Source: Patiria pectinifera
Lineage: Eukaryota; Echinodermata; Asteroidea; Valvatida; Asterinidae
Length of the DNA stretch: 64,000 bases
Reading direction: 5' to 3'
Assembly: GCA_029964075.1 (NCBI GenBank)
Contig: CM057135.1
Span: forward strand, 15,092,863-15,156,862
Below, in pieces: positions 53,963 to 64,000 of the stretch (position 1 is its first letter; every line of letters begins with the position of its first letter). The position numbers were made by a program, and so were the translations under genes. The notes beneath the pieces were generated by a model. The model was given only the letters and a program-made list of their open reading frames with translations, was not told where the DNA came from and ran no database searches.

Positions 53963-55672
53963 GAGCCCTTGTTGAACGTTTTTAATTTATATTTATCGAC
54001 TGGAATTGTACCAAATGAATTTAAAATTGCAAACGTAATGCCTGTATTCAAAAACGGTGACCCTAAATTAATTTGCAACTACCGTTCTATTTCAATATTA
54101 CCATGTCTCTCCAAGGTACTTAAGAGACTAGTTGCAAATCGCCTCTAAATCTTTATAACTCAGTACAATATTGTTTGTGACTCTCAGTACGGTTTCCGTG
54201 CTAATTTTTCAACTCAGATTGCCCTAATTGACCTTGCTGACAAAATCAACTCATCCATAGACAAATCAAATCACACCATAGGCTTGTTCTTAGACCTTTC
54301 TAAGGCTTTTGACACTATTAACCATGAAATTTTACCTTCAAAACTTAATAGGTATGGTGTAAGGGGAAGACCCTTGACTGGTTTAGAAACTATCTTTGTG
54401 ACGGGAAACAGTTGTTGAATGGAAAAATAATAAATCAACACTTAAGTCAGTTACTTGTGGCGTACCACAAGGCTCAATCTTAGGTCCACTACTCTTCCTT
54501 ATACATGTAAACGATATTTGTAACTCTTCGAAACTGTTATCTTTTATTTTATTTGCGGTTGACACAACCGTTTTTCTTAGTCACTCTAATTTAAGTGAGC
54601 TTGTTTTAATTATAAACAAAGAACTTAAGAATGTCTCCATTTGGTTTGAATGTAACAAATAATCGGTAAATGAAAAGAAACATGTTTTATGTTATTTTCA
54701 CAAAAGTACAATGATGTTGATATTAATATTTTTATAAATAAATCTAAGATAAGCCAAGTAGATCATTTCAAATTTTAAGGTGTCATACACTACCTAGAAA
54801 TGTCCTCTTCTCTATTTATAATACACTTGCATTACCCCATCTTCAATATGGAATTTCTAGCTTGGAAAAATACCCATAGTACTTATTTGAAAAAAAAAAA
54901 TTTATAGTACAGAAGAAGCTGATGAGAGTCATCACAAACTCCGGTTTCAGAGAACACTCTTTGCCCCTTTTTAGACAATATAAAACACTTAATATTTTTG
55001 AATTGTACAAATACCATCTAGGAATCCTAATGTTGAAATTCGATGGTAACCAACTACCTACAAATCAGGTCCATGTTTGTGAGGAATCTAGATGTCCATT
55101 TACATAACACAAGATCAGCAAAAAAAAATTCACATTGACAATGCTAGGACTGCATCATTCATGAAAACAGTTAGACACCAAGGCCCCCTTCTTTGGAATC
55201 AGCTTACCCCTTATACTCTTCTTTCGGGCTGTGCATCAATTAATTCAAAAGATAACTTAAAAACCTACTTATTTCCGGTATAATATATAAGACGTGCACC
55301 CATAATTCACATGTGTATAAGTCACTCTCCATCATAATCAAATGTTATATTGTAAATTAGTACATGTATATTTCAATTTCCTTCAGTTTTTCTACTAGTA
55401 TGCCAAGTAATTAATTAATTTATTGACCACTGTTTTAAATTATAGCTATAATTATTGTTTATTTCATGTTATTCACAAACGGGACCAGGCTCTGTATAAG
55501 CTTAGGCTTTTTTCCTGGTTCCCCCATCTGTCACCATTTATGTTTAATTGATCAAAGTGTTGTGCATGTATTAACATTCTATTAAGTTTAGTTATTGCTG
55601 TAGTAAGTAAACGGTTGGAATTCCATTATATAATTTGTGACAAATGGAAAATAATACAATACAATACAATAC
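53963..55672 (+). pseudogene. LINE reverse transcriptase fragment with (AATAC)n tail
   Basis: Starting within the reverse transcriptase (IANVMPVFKNGDPK, then FLDLSKAFDTINHEIL and CGVPQGSILGPLLFLIHVND), the coding sequence passes many stops and frame changes. It ends with LMRVITNSGFREHSLPLFRQ and LLWNQLTPY, then a 3' region and the tail AATACAATACAATACC at 55655-55672. The catalytic box reads AVDT rather than a DD form, another sign of decay. A 5'-truncated insertion of a CR1/Jockey-like LINE into the minisatellite. Confidence 0.75.
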
Positions 55673-55689
55673 CAACTGTATGTTTTAAA

Positions 55690-56190
55690 TACACTAGAAC
55701 ACTTGTGAGTCACCCACATTTTGCATATAAGGGATCCTTGTTTCTGATTGGTCAATTGAGCTTATGCACTGTTGTATGGCAAAGAGAAGTTGTGCACTAG
55801 CTTATGGGCTCTAAGTCTATAAAAAGGAGTTGCAGGGCTAGGATTCAGTCACTTGATCGCTTGATTCTCCAATGACTAGAATAATTGCTAGGGTCTTTGA
55901 TCAAGTGGAATGAAATTAAGACTTGATCACCGTACTTGATTACTGTTTCTGTTCACCAATTACTAGTCTGTCTTAGGGCATAGGGTCAAGTGATATAAGT
56001 TGTTCCACCCCCATTCCGACTCCGCCGACTCCACCCACATTTCGACCCCGCTAACTCCACTAACATTCCGACTCCGACTCCACTGACCTTCCGACTCCAC
56101 CCACTTACGACTCCACATTCCGATTCCCAGTTCCCACTTATTCCCCTGCTCCATTGCCCTGACTACCAGTCTACTGGTTGATCCCACAAC
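55690..56190. other. Spacer with ACTCCACC-type repeats
   Basis: Between the LINE tail and the resumed minisatellite lies unique-looking DNA, ending at 56010-56125 in an irregular repeat of CCGACTCCAC and CCACATTCCG motifs. No gene is seen. Confidence 0.4.
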
Positions 56191-59100
56191 GTCACAATAC
56201 TGTCCCATTCTCCCTGACAGTTACTGTCCGATTTTTCCTGCCAAATAATGTCTGATTCCCCCATCTAAACATTGTCCAAATCCCCATGACGAGCACTGTT
56301 CGGTTTTTGTTGCTAATTTACTCTCCGATTTTTTCCGGCCAAATATTGTCCAAATCCAACTGCCGGATACTGTCTCATTCCTCCTGCTAAATACCGTCCG
56401 GTTGCCCCTGTTCAATATTGTTCGATTCCACCTGCCAATGACTGTCCTATTTTTCCCTGCCAATTTCTCTCCGAGTTCCACCTGCTAAATACTATCCGAT
56501 TCCCCCTGCCAATTAATGTCCGATTCTTACTTCCAATTACTGTCAAATTCCACCTGCCAAATACTGTCGCATTCCTCCTGCTAAACACTGTCGGGATGCC
56601 CCTGCTGAATATTTTCCCATTTCACCTGTCAAGTACTGTCTGATTTTTCCTGCCAAATACTGTCCGACTCCCCCAGCTCAACATTGTCCGATTTTTTTCT
56701 GCCACATACTGTACGATTCCACCTACCAAAGTGTTAATTTCTCCTGCCAAATACTGTCCGATTCCCCCTAATAAGTACTGTCCAATTTTTCCTGCCAAAT
56801 ACTGTCCGATTCCCTAAGCTAAATATTGTCCGAAGTTTCCTGCCTAAGTGTCCGATTTATCCTGCCAAATACGGTACAATTTTTTTCCTGCAAAATATTT
56901 TCCAATTTCACCTTTCAAGTACTGTCCGATTCCCCCAGCTAAACACTGATTTTTTTTACTGCCAAATACTGTCCGATTCCCCGAGCTAAGCATTGTCCCA
57001 TTTATACTGCTAAATACTGTCCGATTTCCCCCGACAAGTCCTGTTCGATTTTTTTCCCTGCCAAATACTATTCGTTTCCCTAAGCTAAAAATTGTCCGAT
57101 TATTTTCTGCCAAAAACTGTCGGATATCCCAAGCTCAACATTGTCCCATTCCTGCTAAATACTGTCGGATATCCCCTCGCAAGTCCCTTACGCGTTTTGT
57201 CCGATTCCACCTGCCAAAGTTTCAGTTTTCCTGCCAAGTACTGTCCGATTCCCCATGACAAGTACTAACCAATTTGTTCTGCAAAAAAATTGTCTGATTC
57301 TCTTAACTAATAAAATGGCCCAAAGTTTCCTGTTGAAGTGTCCGTTTGTTTCTGCTCAATACTGTCTGATCCCCATGCCAAATATTGTCTAATTCCACAT
57401 GCCAATCAGTGTCCGAATTTTCCTGCCAAATACTATCCGATTCCCCCATCTAAACATTGTCCAATATTTCCTGGCAAATAATGTCCCATTTTTCCTGCCA
57501 AATATTGTCCTATTGCACCTGCCCAATACAGTTTAATTTTTCCTGCTAATTACCGTCCAACTTTTCCCGCGAAATACTGTCCGATTCCACATACCAAATA
57601 TGATATTGTTCAATTCCACCTACCAAAAACTGTCCCATTCCTCTTGCTAATTACTGTCCAATTTTTCCTGCCAACCAAATACTGTCCGATTCCCCCAGCT
57701 AAAACATTGTCCGAGTTTTCCTGCCAAATACTGTGCGGTTCCATCTGCCAAAGTGTTAATTTTTCCCGCCAAACTCTGTGCGATTCCCCCTGACATGTAT
57801 TGTGCGATGTTTCCTGCCGAATACTGTCCTATTCCCCCAGCTTAACATTGTCCGATTCCCCATGGCAAGTACTTTCCAGTGTTTTCTGCCAAATTACTGT
57901 CTGATTCCCCCTGCCAAATATTGCGGGTTCCACCTGTCAATTACGCTCCGATTCCTCTAGCTAAATACTGTCCAATTCCCCAACTAAACAACATTGTCCA
58001 ATGTTTCCTGCTAAAGTGTCCGATTTATCCTGCCAAATAGTGTCCCATTCCTCCTGCTAAAGATTGTCCGATTGCAACCTGTCAATTACTGTCCGATTTC
58101 CCCAGCTTAAACATTGTCAATTTTTTTCCGGCCAAATACTGTCGTATTCGACCTGCCAAAGTGTCAATTTTGCCTGACAAGTACTAATCGATTTGCTCTG
58201 CCCAATACTGTCTGATTCTCCCATCTAAACATTGTTCGATTTCTACTGTCCGATTCCCCATGGCAAGTACTTTCCAGTGTTTCCTGCCAAATACTGTCAG
58301 ATTCCCCTGCCAAATATTGCGGGTTCCACCTGTCAATAACTGTCCGATTCCTCTAGCTAAATACTGTCCAATTCCCCAACTAAACAACATTGTCCAATGT
58401 TTCCTGCTAAAGTGTCCGATTTATCCTGCCAAATACTGTCCCATTCCTCCTGCTGAAGATTGTCCGATTCCACATGTCAATTCTGTCCGATTTCCCCAGC
58501 TAAACATTGTCCAATTTTGTTTCCGGCCAAATACTGTCCAATTCGACATGCCAAAGTGTCAATTTTCCTGACAAACACTGTCCCGATTCCCAAAACTTAA
58601 CGAATGTTGTCGAATGTTTCCTGTTAAAGTTTCCGAGTGGTCCTGCCGAATACTGTCCCATTCTCCCCGACAGTTACTGTCAGATTTTTCCTGCCAAATA
58701 TTGTCCGATTCCACATACCAAATATAATACATGTATTGTCCAATTCCACTTGCCAAAGTGTCAATTTTTTCCGCCAAATTCTTTCCGATTCCCCACGACA
58801 AGTACTAACCAATTTGTTCTGCCAAAAACTGTCTGATTCCCTCAGTAAAACATTGTCCGAAGTATCCTGCTAAAGTGTCCGTTTTCCCGCTCAATACTGT
58901 CGGAACCACCTGCCATATATTGTCTAATTCCACATGCCAATTAGTTACCGATTTTTCCTGCTAAATATTGTCCTATTCCACCTGCGCAATACAGTGGAAT
59001 TTTTCCTGCTAAATACTATCCGAATTTCCCTGCCAAACACCGTCCGATTCCACATGCCAAATATGATACTGTCCAATTCATCTGCAAATACTGTTCATTT

Positions 59101-59889
59101 GATTCTACTAAATACTGTTCGATTCCCCCTGCCAAATATTGTCAGATTCCACCTGCCAATGTGTCATTTTTCTCCCTTCCAAATACTGTCCGATTCCCCT
59201 TGACAAGTACTGTGCAATTTTTCCTGCGAAATAATGTCCGATTTTTCCTGCCAAATGTTAATCATTTAATTTGTCAATTCTGCAGACCATTTTTTCCCTC
59301 TTACTTCTACATTAATCTCTAGTTCCTTGCTTCATTGACATTAAGACTGTTTCTTTTGATTCGTCTTTCATGTTCATGATGTTCTAGGTTTCCTCCATGT
59401 CTTTTGTTTGTTGTTGATGTACGATTAATGACTAAAAGACATGAGTTAATAACTGTCCGATTCCACCTGCCAAATAACCTGCCAAATATTGTCGGATTCC
59501 ACCTGTCAATTACTGTCCTTTTCGTCCAGTTAAATACTGTCCGATTCCAACTGCCATACATTGTCCGATTCCCCTTGCTTAATACTGTCCTTTTCCCTCT
59601 GGTAATGCTTTCCGATGTTTCCTGCCAACATCCATTTTTTCCTGCCAAATAGTGTCCGATTTTTCCTGCTACATACCGTCCTATTCCACCTGTCATATAT
59701 TGTTTGATGTTTCCTGCAAAAACAATCTCGTTTAGCAATCTCGTTTTTGTTTTTTTCGCGCCGGGCAAGAACCTCAGGGTTACATGCCCAGCATTAAAAT
59801 CGGAAACGACAGAGCGCAGGGCAGCCACAAGTGACTCCCTGCGCCGTCGTCTATTTCTTACCGACCGGCAAGAAAATTAAATAATAAAT

Positions 59890-60805
59890 AGCTTAATGTG
59901 GGACTTGACGTCCTCCAACCAGAGGAGTTCGTTTCCTTACCCCTCCTTGAGAGTCCGCCAGCCCGCATAAATAAGCCTTTCTAAAAATCCGTTTAAAAGC
60001 TGCAGTGTCGGCCAGGACGAATACATTACATTTCAAAACCCGACCGGCGCCGGCAATCTCCGGGAAAATAAATTTCTTTTCAACACAGTCGTGGTCACTG
60101 AAACAGCATGGCGAAGGCCCGCAAGACACGACACCCACTGAGCTGGATGTATGAAAACGGTCAAGCCGGTTAATGGTCGTGTTTTCACATTTCGCAATGT
60201 AAATAATTCGTGGACAGGTAGAAAGACCGCCAGCAGTCTTTAAAAGAAAAGTCCGAAATGAGATGACTGAGCCCCGCGGCACCGATCACACAAGATGTGG
60301 AATCTGAACCTCGGCGGTCAAGCTCTAAATCTAGGATACAATTAAAGTCTCCTGCTAAAATAACAGGACGACTACCCGTCAAAAAAGAAGACAAGTCGTA
60401 AAGACGAGTCGGCGCGCACTGGGGTCAGTCGGGGCATCAACTGTGCACAATCGCACACCTTTCCTCCCCAGGACCGTGCAAAATTCCAGAAACGATCCTG
60501 CCATCAGAACCGATGGAAAGAATAGAAAAAATCAAAAGGACTTTTGGCAGGCAAAAGGATGATGGTCCCACAGGAAGATGTACCAAAACTGACAGAAATC
60601 TCCCCTTCCACTCCGCCTGCCAAGAAACTAAATCGCCATTGCCGGAAATATGACACTCCAGAAGACAGGAAACATCATGCTCCCGACAAAGTCTAAAGAC
60701 GCGTCTCCTCTTCACAGAGTCACGCATTCCATTGACATTCAATGAAAGGAAACTGACCACGGTGTGTTGAAATGAACTCGGGTGGATCACCTTTCGGATT
60801 ACCAC
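59890..60805 (-). pseudogene. LINE endonuclease fragment, Tx1/L1-like
   Basis: The minus strand encodes FLSLNVNGMRDSVKRRRVFR, then ARPVILAGDFNCILDLELDR after a frame change, the AP-endonuclease motifs of L1/Tx1-type LINEs (LNVNG, GDFN). The usual QETH box reads LECHISG. Further 3' pieces continue to about 59890. No reverse transcriptase follows. Confidence 0.65.
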
Positions 60806-60927
60806 CCTAGTGTGGCAGCGGGAAGAGAGCTTCTGTACCCCACTTGCTTGTCTGTATCCGGGCCCTGGGGCTCGGACCGGCTAGTTTGTGCGTCCCCCAA
60901 AGAAGTTGTGCGGGGAACAGCACAAGT

Positions 60928-61122
60928 TTAGGATGAGCTTGCAGGCTCATCCACTTTCATCACAGAAATCTTCCCCACCACTCCGCTCCCCCTCCCCCTC
61001 CACCTCCCCAGTTCCGTCTTACCAGACCAAAGAAGGAAGAAAATGACCTTGTTGATCTTGTTTTCAACGGTGACTCGCAGCGCATAGACAGGAGCTACAA
61101 GAACTGTTTTGATAACTACCAC
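60928..61122 (-). pseudogene. LINE C-terminal fragment
   Basis: The peptide VVIKTVLVAPVYALRVTVEN followed by KINKVIFFLLWSGKTELGRW matches the post-polymerase region of Tx1-like LINEs (FLW-x-G box). It lies upstream, in minus-strand sense, of the endonuclease piece, so the order is not that of one intact element; two copies or a rearrangement are needed. Confidence 0.5.
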
Positions 61123-61689
61123 TTTGCCAATTAACGATAAAAAAGCGTTTACTCCAACTTTCCAAAGAAAATTGGAGTAATAGGAAGGCGATCCTCCCAG
61201 TTCTTGACAGCCATGTCTCCCTTACCGACCCAAAGCCGTTAATTTTAATAGGTTCTCTGGTCCATGATATGGGGTAGAGATTGCCAAGCTGCTCTCTCCA
61301 TTCTCCTAAAATAAGACCTTTAGACTTTGTTACATTAAATTCATTGAAAAATGCTCATAATATTAAACAATCTGTGAATAGAGAGAAGAAACATTTATTT
61401 ATTTACTTATTATTTGCAGTCTTACTTATGACCTCCCCAGTTAAAAAGAAACTGCTTTTCTTCAGGGCCCTGTACAAAAAAATAAAAGAAATAATTAAAA
61501 CTATAAACCAACTTATTAATAATTATTTAAAATAAGAAATAAAAAAATACAGTGATAAATTGTAAACATAAATTAATGTTATTTGTTTACGCAAATAATA
61601 TACAGTAATAGAAAAAAATACAAAAGATAAAAGCATGCTAAATTAATAACGTACAAACAGTAAAAAATGACACAAAATCCAGTAACATG

Positions 61690-62290
61690 TACAATTATTT
61701 CAGAATAAAATAATAAAACACATCCACTGGAAAACAAAAAACATAAAATGTTCCACAATTCAAAGAAGTAAAGTAAAAAAAATGGGACGTCATTAGAATA
61801 AACAATTAGGCACACTAGCAAATAAATGAAATATCATAACATAAGCAAGAGAGATGCAATCCCATAACAGTGTAAAGTAGACCATAATACGACTAATATA
61901 AAACACATCCACTTTAAAACCAAAAATTGAAATTATAAAACGCAACCACTGAAAAACCAAAAAAGGAAAATGTCCCACATTCAAAGAGGTGAAGTGAAAA
62001 AATAAAAGATAAAACGGGACGTCATTAAAATAAAAAATTAGGCACATCAGCAAATAAATGAAATATAACATAAGCAAAGAGAAATGCAAACACATACTAG
62101 TGTAAAGTAGACCATAATATGATCAATATAAAATACATGTACATCCACTTTTAAAACCAAAAAATAATATGACCAATAGAAAACACATTCACTGAAAAAA
62201 ACAAATAAATAAAATGTCCCACAATTCAAGAAAGTAAAGTAAAAAACGAATAAAACGGGACGTCATTAAAAAAACCAATTAGGCACATCA
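61690..62290. repeat. AT-rich tandem repeat, period about 232-241 bp
   Basis: The marker GGGACGTCATTA recurs at 61784, 62016 and 62257 with similar surroundings (TAGGCACA, AAATAAATGAAATAT, GTAAAGTAGACCATAATA). About two and a half copies are present. ORFs on the minus strand are low-complexity repeat translations. Confidence 0.75.
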
Positions 62291-62399
62291 CACAAAGATC
62301 AGATAACGTGCAAATTTTAAGTAAATGATAAAGCAAGTCTTAAATATCAAAACACAGTAATTGATAGCACAGATATTCGAACTAGGACAGAGTATTTGC

Positions 62400-62680
62400 C
62401 TTTTTTTGAGAAGCAGTTAGCTTCTGCCATCCCAGGGTCCCACGATATTGAAAAGAACGTTTGGCCGCTTTAGTCTTGGTAACAAAAGACAATTTGAGCA
62501 GCTAGACCAAACAACATCACAAAAATCAAATAGAGGCAAGCCCATGGCACTTTAAGTGAGTTGAGAAAGGCAAGGCTTGGCAGAACGTCTGAGAAAACCA
62601 ATTTCTTGGAGATCTTCTTAGCCGTGTGGTCAATATGGTTAGCCCGCGTTAGGTGTTCGTCCAGAAAAAAACATCCAGAT
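62400..62680 (-). pseudogene. LINE reverse transcriptase C-terminal fragment
   Basis: The minus strand encodes FLDEHLTRANHIDHTAKKIS and, after a frame change, CDVVWSSCS, the segment after the catalytic domain of CR1/L2/Jockey-type polymerases (LDEHLTW...HI, DYCDVVW). It is short and frame-broken. Confidence 0.55.
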
Positions 62681-62683
62681 AAT

Positions 62684-64000
62684 TGTACACTCTAAAAAAA
62701 AATTGCTCAATATTGGGTAAAATTACTACCTTTTCGAAAGTAAAAAGGGAACACGGTCGTCAACTTATGTACTTATTTTACACAACAGCTAAAGTGCAGA
62801 AAAGTACCCATTTCAGTGTAACTTTTACCCATAAATTGTGTTACGTGTTTGCACAACAAAGTGGGGTAAGAAAGTTTACCCATGTGACGACCATGTTCCC
62901 TTTTTACTCAATAATTGGGTAAACTTTACCGAACCCTCCTTTTACCCAAGTGTTGTGTCAGTTTCTTACCCAGATATTGGGTTCCAATCTTCACCCTACA
63001 CTGTTGGGTTCTAAAATTACCCATCACTTGGGTTGTTTTTAAATTAGTTGTTGTTGAGTGGTCGGGCACAACCCGACCACTGTCTGGAATTGTTCTCTTA
63101 AACCTTCTTTCTTTCCTATTTTCCGGACAATACTTCTCCGCGGGTTTTCTCCTCAACGGTATATGGTATGAACTTGTTACTTTCAACATAAATTAACCCT
63201 CATCCCTAGTAGTGCATATTACTCTGACGTCAAGATGAGTCATCGGATGTCAAATTACAAGCGATTTTCGTTGAAAAAATGACGAACTTCTTTCACCTAT
63301 AACTCTTGTACAACATGATCATGTTCCAACTGTGTAATCAAATAGACCATTAATTGATAAACATTTTTGTCGTGTACATGAACTCGCTTGACCTTTATTT
63401 CCGGGTCAACCGGAAGGTCAAAGTGGGCTAAATGATGGGCAGGGGTGTTAGAATTTCCCTTAATCAACTCATTCCAAAACAATTCCCCAGATGTCGGTCA
63501 CTTTACTCCGTGTTTCTAGATCTGAGAACACTGGAATATGAAACGCATACGTCATGTGCATGGAATTGTGGTTGGCAGAGCCGTGATTTACAAGCTGCAA
63601 ATACATGTGTAAATAATAAGCATGTCACTTCTCCAATCTCCCCGATATTAATCCTCATACATCAGCATCCCATTTGGAGGAAACAACACTGAAATTCATT
63701 TCACTGACTTACCTGGAACAAAGAAATCATGTCTTCAAAATTCCAAAATTGCATGCACAATATTGGGTAAACGTTGTCACGTGCGTCAGTTTACCCCACA
63801 CAGTGGTAACATTTTACTAATGTCGTGGTAAATTCTACTCTTTCGACGTGTACAATGAAAGAATTGTTACACAGTGGTGGGGTTAATTCATTTTCTTTTA
63901 CCCATCACTTGGGTAAAAAGACAATTTTGCTCAATATTGGGCAGAAATGACACAATGTTTTTACACAACATAAATTTGCACTTCCTTTTTAGAGTGTACA
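62684..64000. mobile_element. MITE with TGTACACTCTAAAAA ends, reaching the window edge
   Basis: TGTACACTCTAAAAA at 62684-62698 is inverted at 63986-64000. The outer parts are full of TTGGGTAA and TTACCCA motifs in both orientations. The middle (63.0-63.7 kb) is unique-looking. The right target duplication lies outside the window. Confidence 0.7.

Larger units (their letters stand above)
44305..59735. repeat. Giant degenerate 24-bp minisatellite array
   Basis: The basic unit is 24 bp, consensus CCTGCCAAATACTGTCCGAT followed by four variable bases rich in T or C. Variants alternate: CCAGCTAAACATTGTCCGAT, CCTGACAAGTACTGTCCGAT and a shorter form with CCAAAGTGTCAATTT. Pure segments are about 44305-44847, 45269-45840, 47995-48350, 48988-53945, 56196-59265 and 59450-59735; the rest are later insertions. 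Because the unit is a multiple of three, long frames of octapeptide repeats appear on both strands, none of them a gene by any other sign. Confidence 0.92.

Noticed and set aside
44305-59735. Resemblance of the 24-bp array to a CRISPR array
   Set aside because: There are no unique spacers between identical repeats; the units are contiguous, degenerate and in a eukaryotic context without cas genes.

Overview
The window looks like gene-poor genomic DNA of an aquatic, probably marine, invertebrate animal. It has spliced genes with GT-AG introns, tRNA-derived SINEs, LINEs of several clades, a Ty3/gypsy relic, MITEs and long minisatellites. I see no convincing host gene. Lineage is inferred from repeat types only; I cannot tell a lancelet or hemichordate from a mollusc or brachiopod.

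The most informative part is a virus inside a virus (about 4.96-28.08 kb). The outer element has two halves, 4963-10333 and 25718-28079. It is a decayed, compact, virus-like element with divergent and convergent short genes: a TFIIB-like factor, an A32/FtsK-type packaging ATPase, a coiled-coil/membrane protein, several small membrane proteins and a probable structural protein. I recall similar uncharacterised protein families from many marine invertebrate genomes but cannot give the element an established name. It carries no polymerase or integrase that I can see. Into one of its genes a complete 15,372-bp Polinton/Maverick (10340-25711) has inserted, with a perfect 6-bp target duplication (TACCCA). 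A LINE 3' end sits close to the same broken gene.

The Polinton has unusually long terminal inverted repeats (about 3 kb, near-identical). Inside, the minus strand carries adenovirus-type protease, double-jelly-roll capsid protein, core-like protein, minor capsid (penton-like) protein, integrase with chromodomain, two uncharacterised proteins and packaging ATPase. The plus strand carries a 121-residue unknown protein and a spliced C2H2 zinc-finger gene. No DNA polymerase B gene remains; the zinc-finger gene runs straight into the right inverted repeat. Each inverted repeat carries a WW-PC4 fusion gene and a second small gene, preceded by a promoter-like cluster of CRE, NRF-1 and p53-family half-site matches. 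p53-type decamers recur in front of the zinc-finger gene. Several genes have frameshifts or small insertions, so this copy is probably non-autonomous.

Layout of the rest: 1-4.9 kb, satellites, an inverted-repeat element and a small fold-back insertion; 28.1-30.1 kb, a TTAA-flanked MITE and a SINE; 30.1-34.7 kb, a DNA element with ACGTT-rich ends; 35.8-38.2 kb, an L2/CR1-like LINE cut off by a Ty3/gypsy relic (38.2-42.1 kb); 44.3-59.7 kb, a roughly 15-kb array of a degenerate 24-bp minisatellite interrupted by a solo LTR, a MITE, a LINE and an unclassified insert, with a recent 1,080-bp internal duplication; 59.9-64 kb, LINE fragments, an AT-rich tandem repeat and a MITE that reaches the last base of the window. 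Long gene-free stretches not listed separately (2.2-3.1, 4.0-4.4, 31-34, 34.7-35.8, 42.1-44.2 and 63.0-63.7 kb) hold AT-rich sequence in which I see no supported feature.
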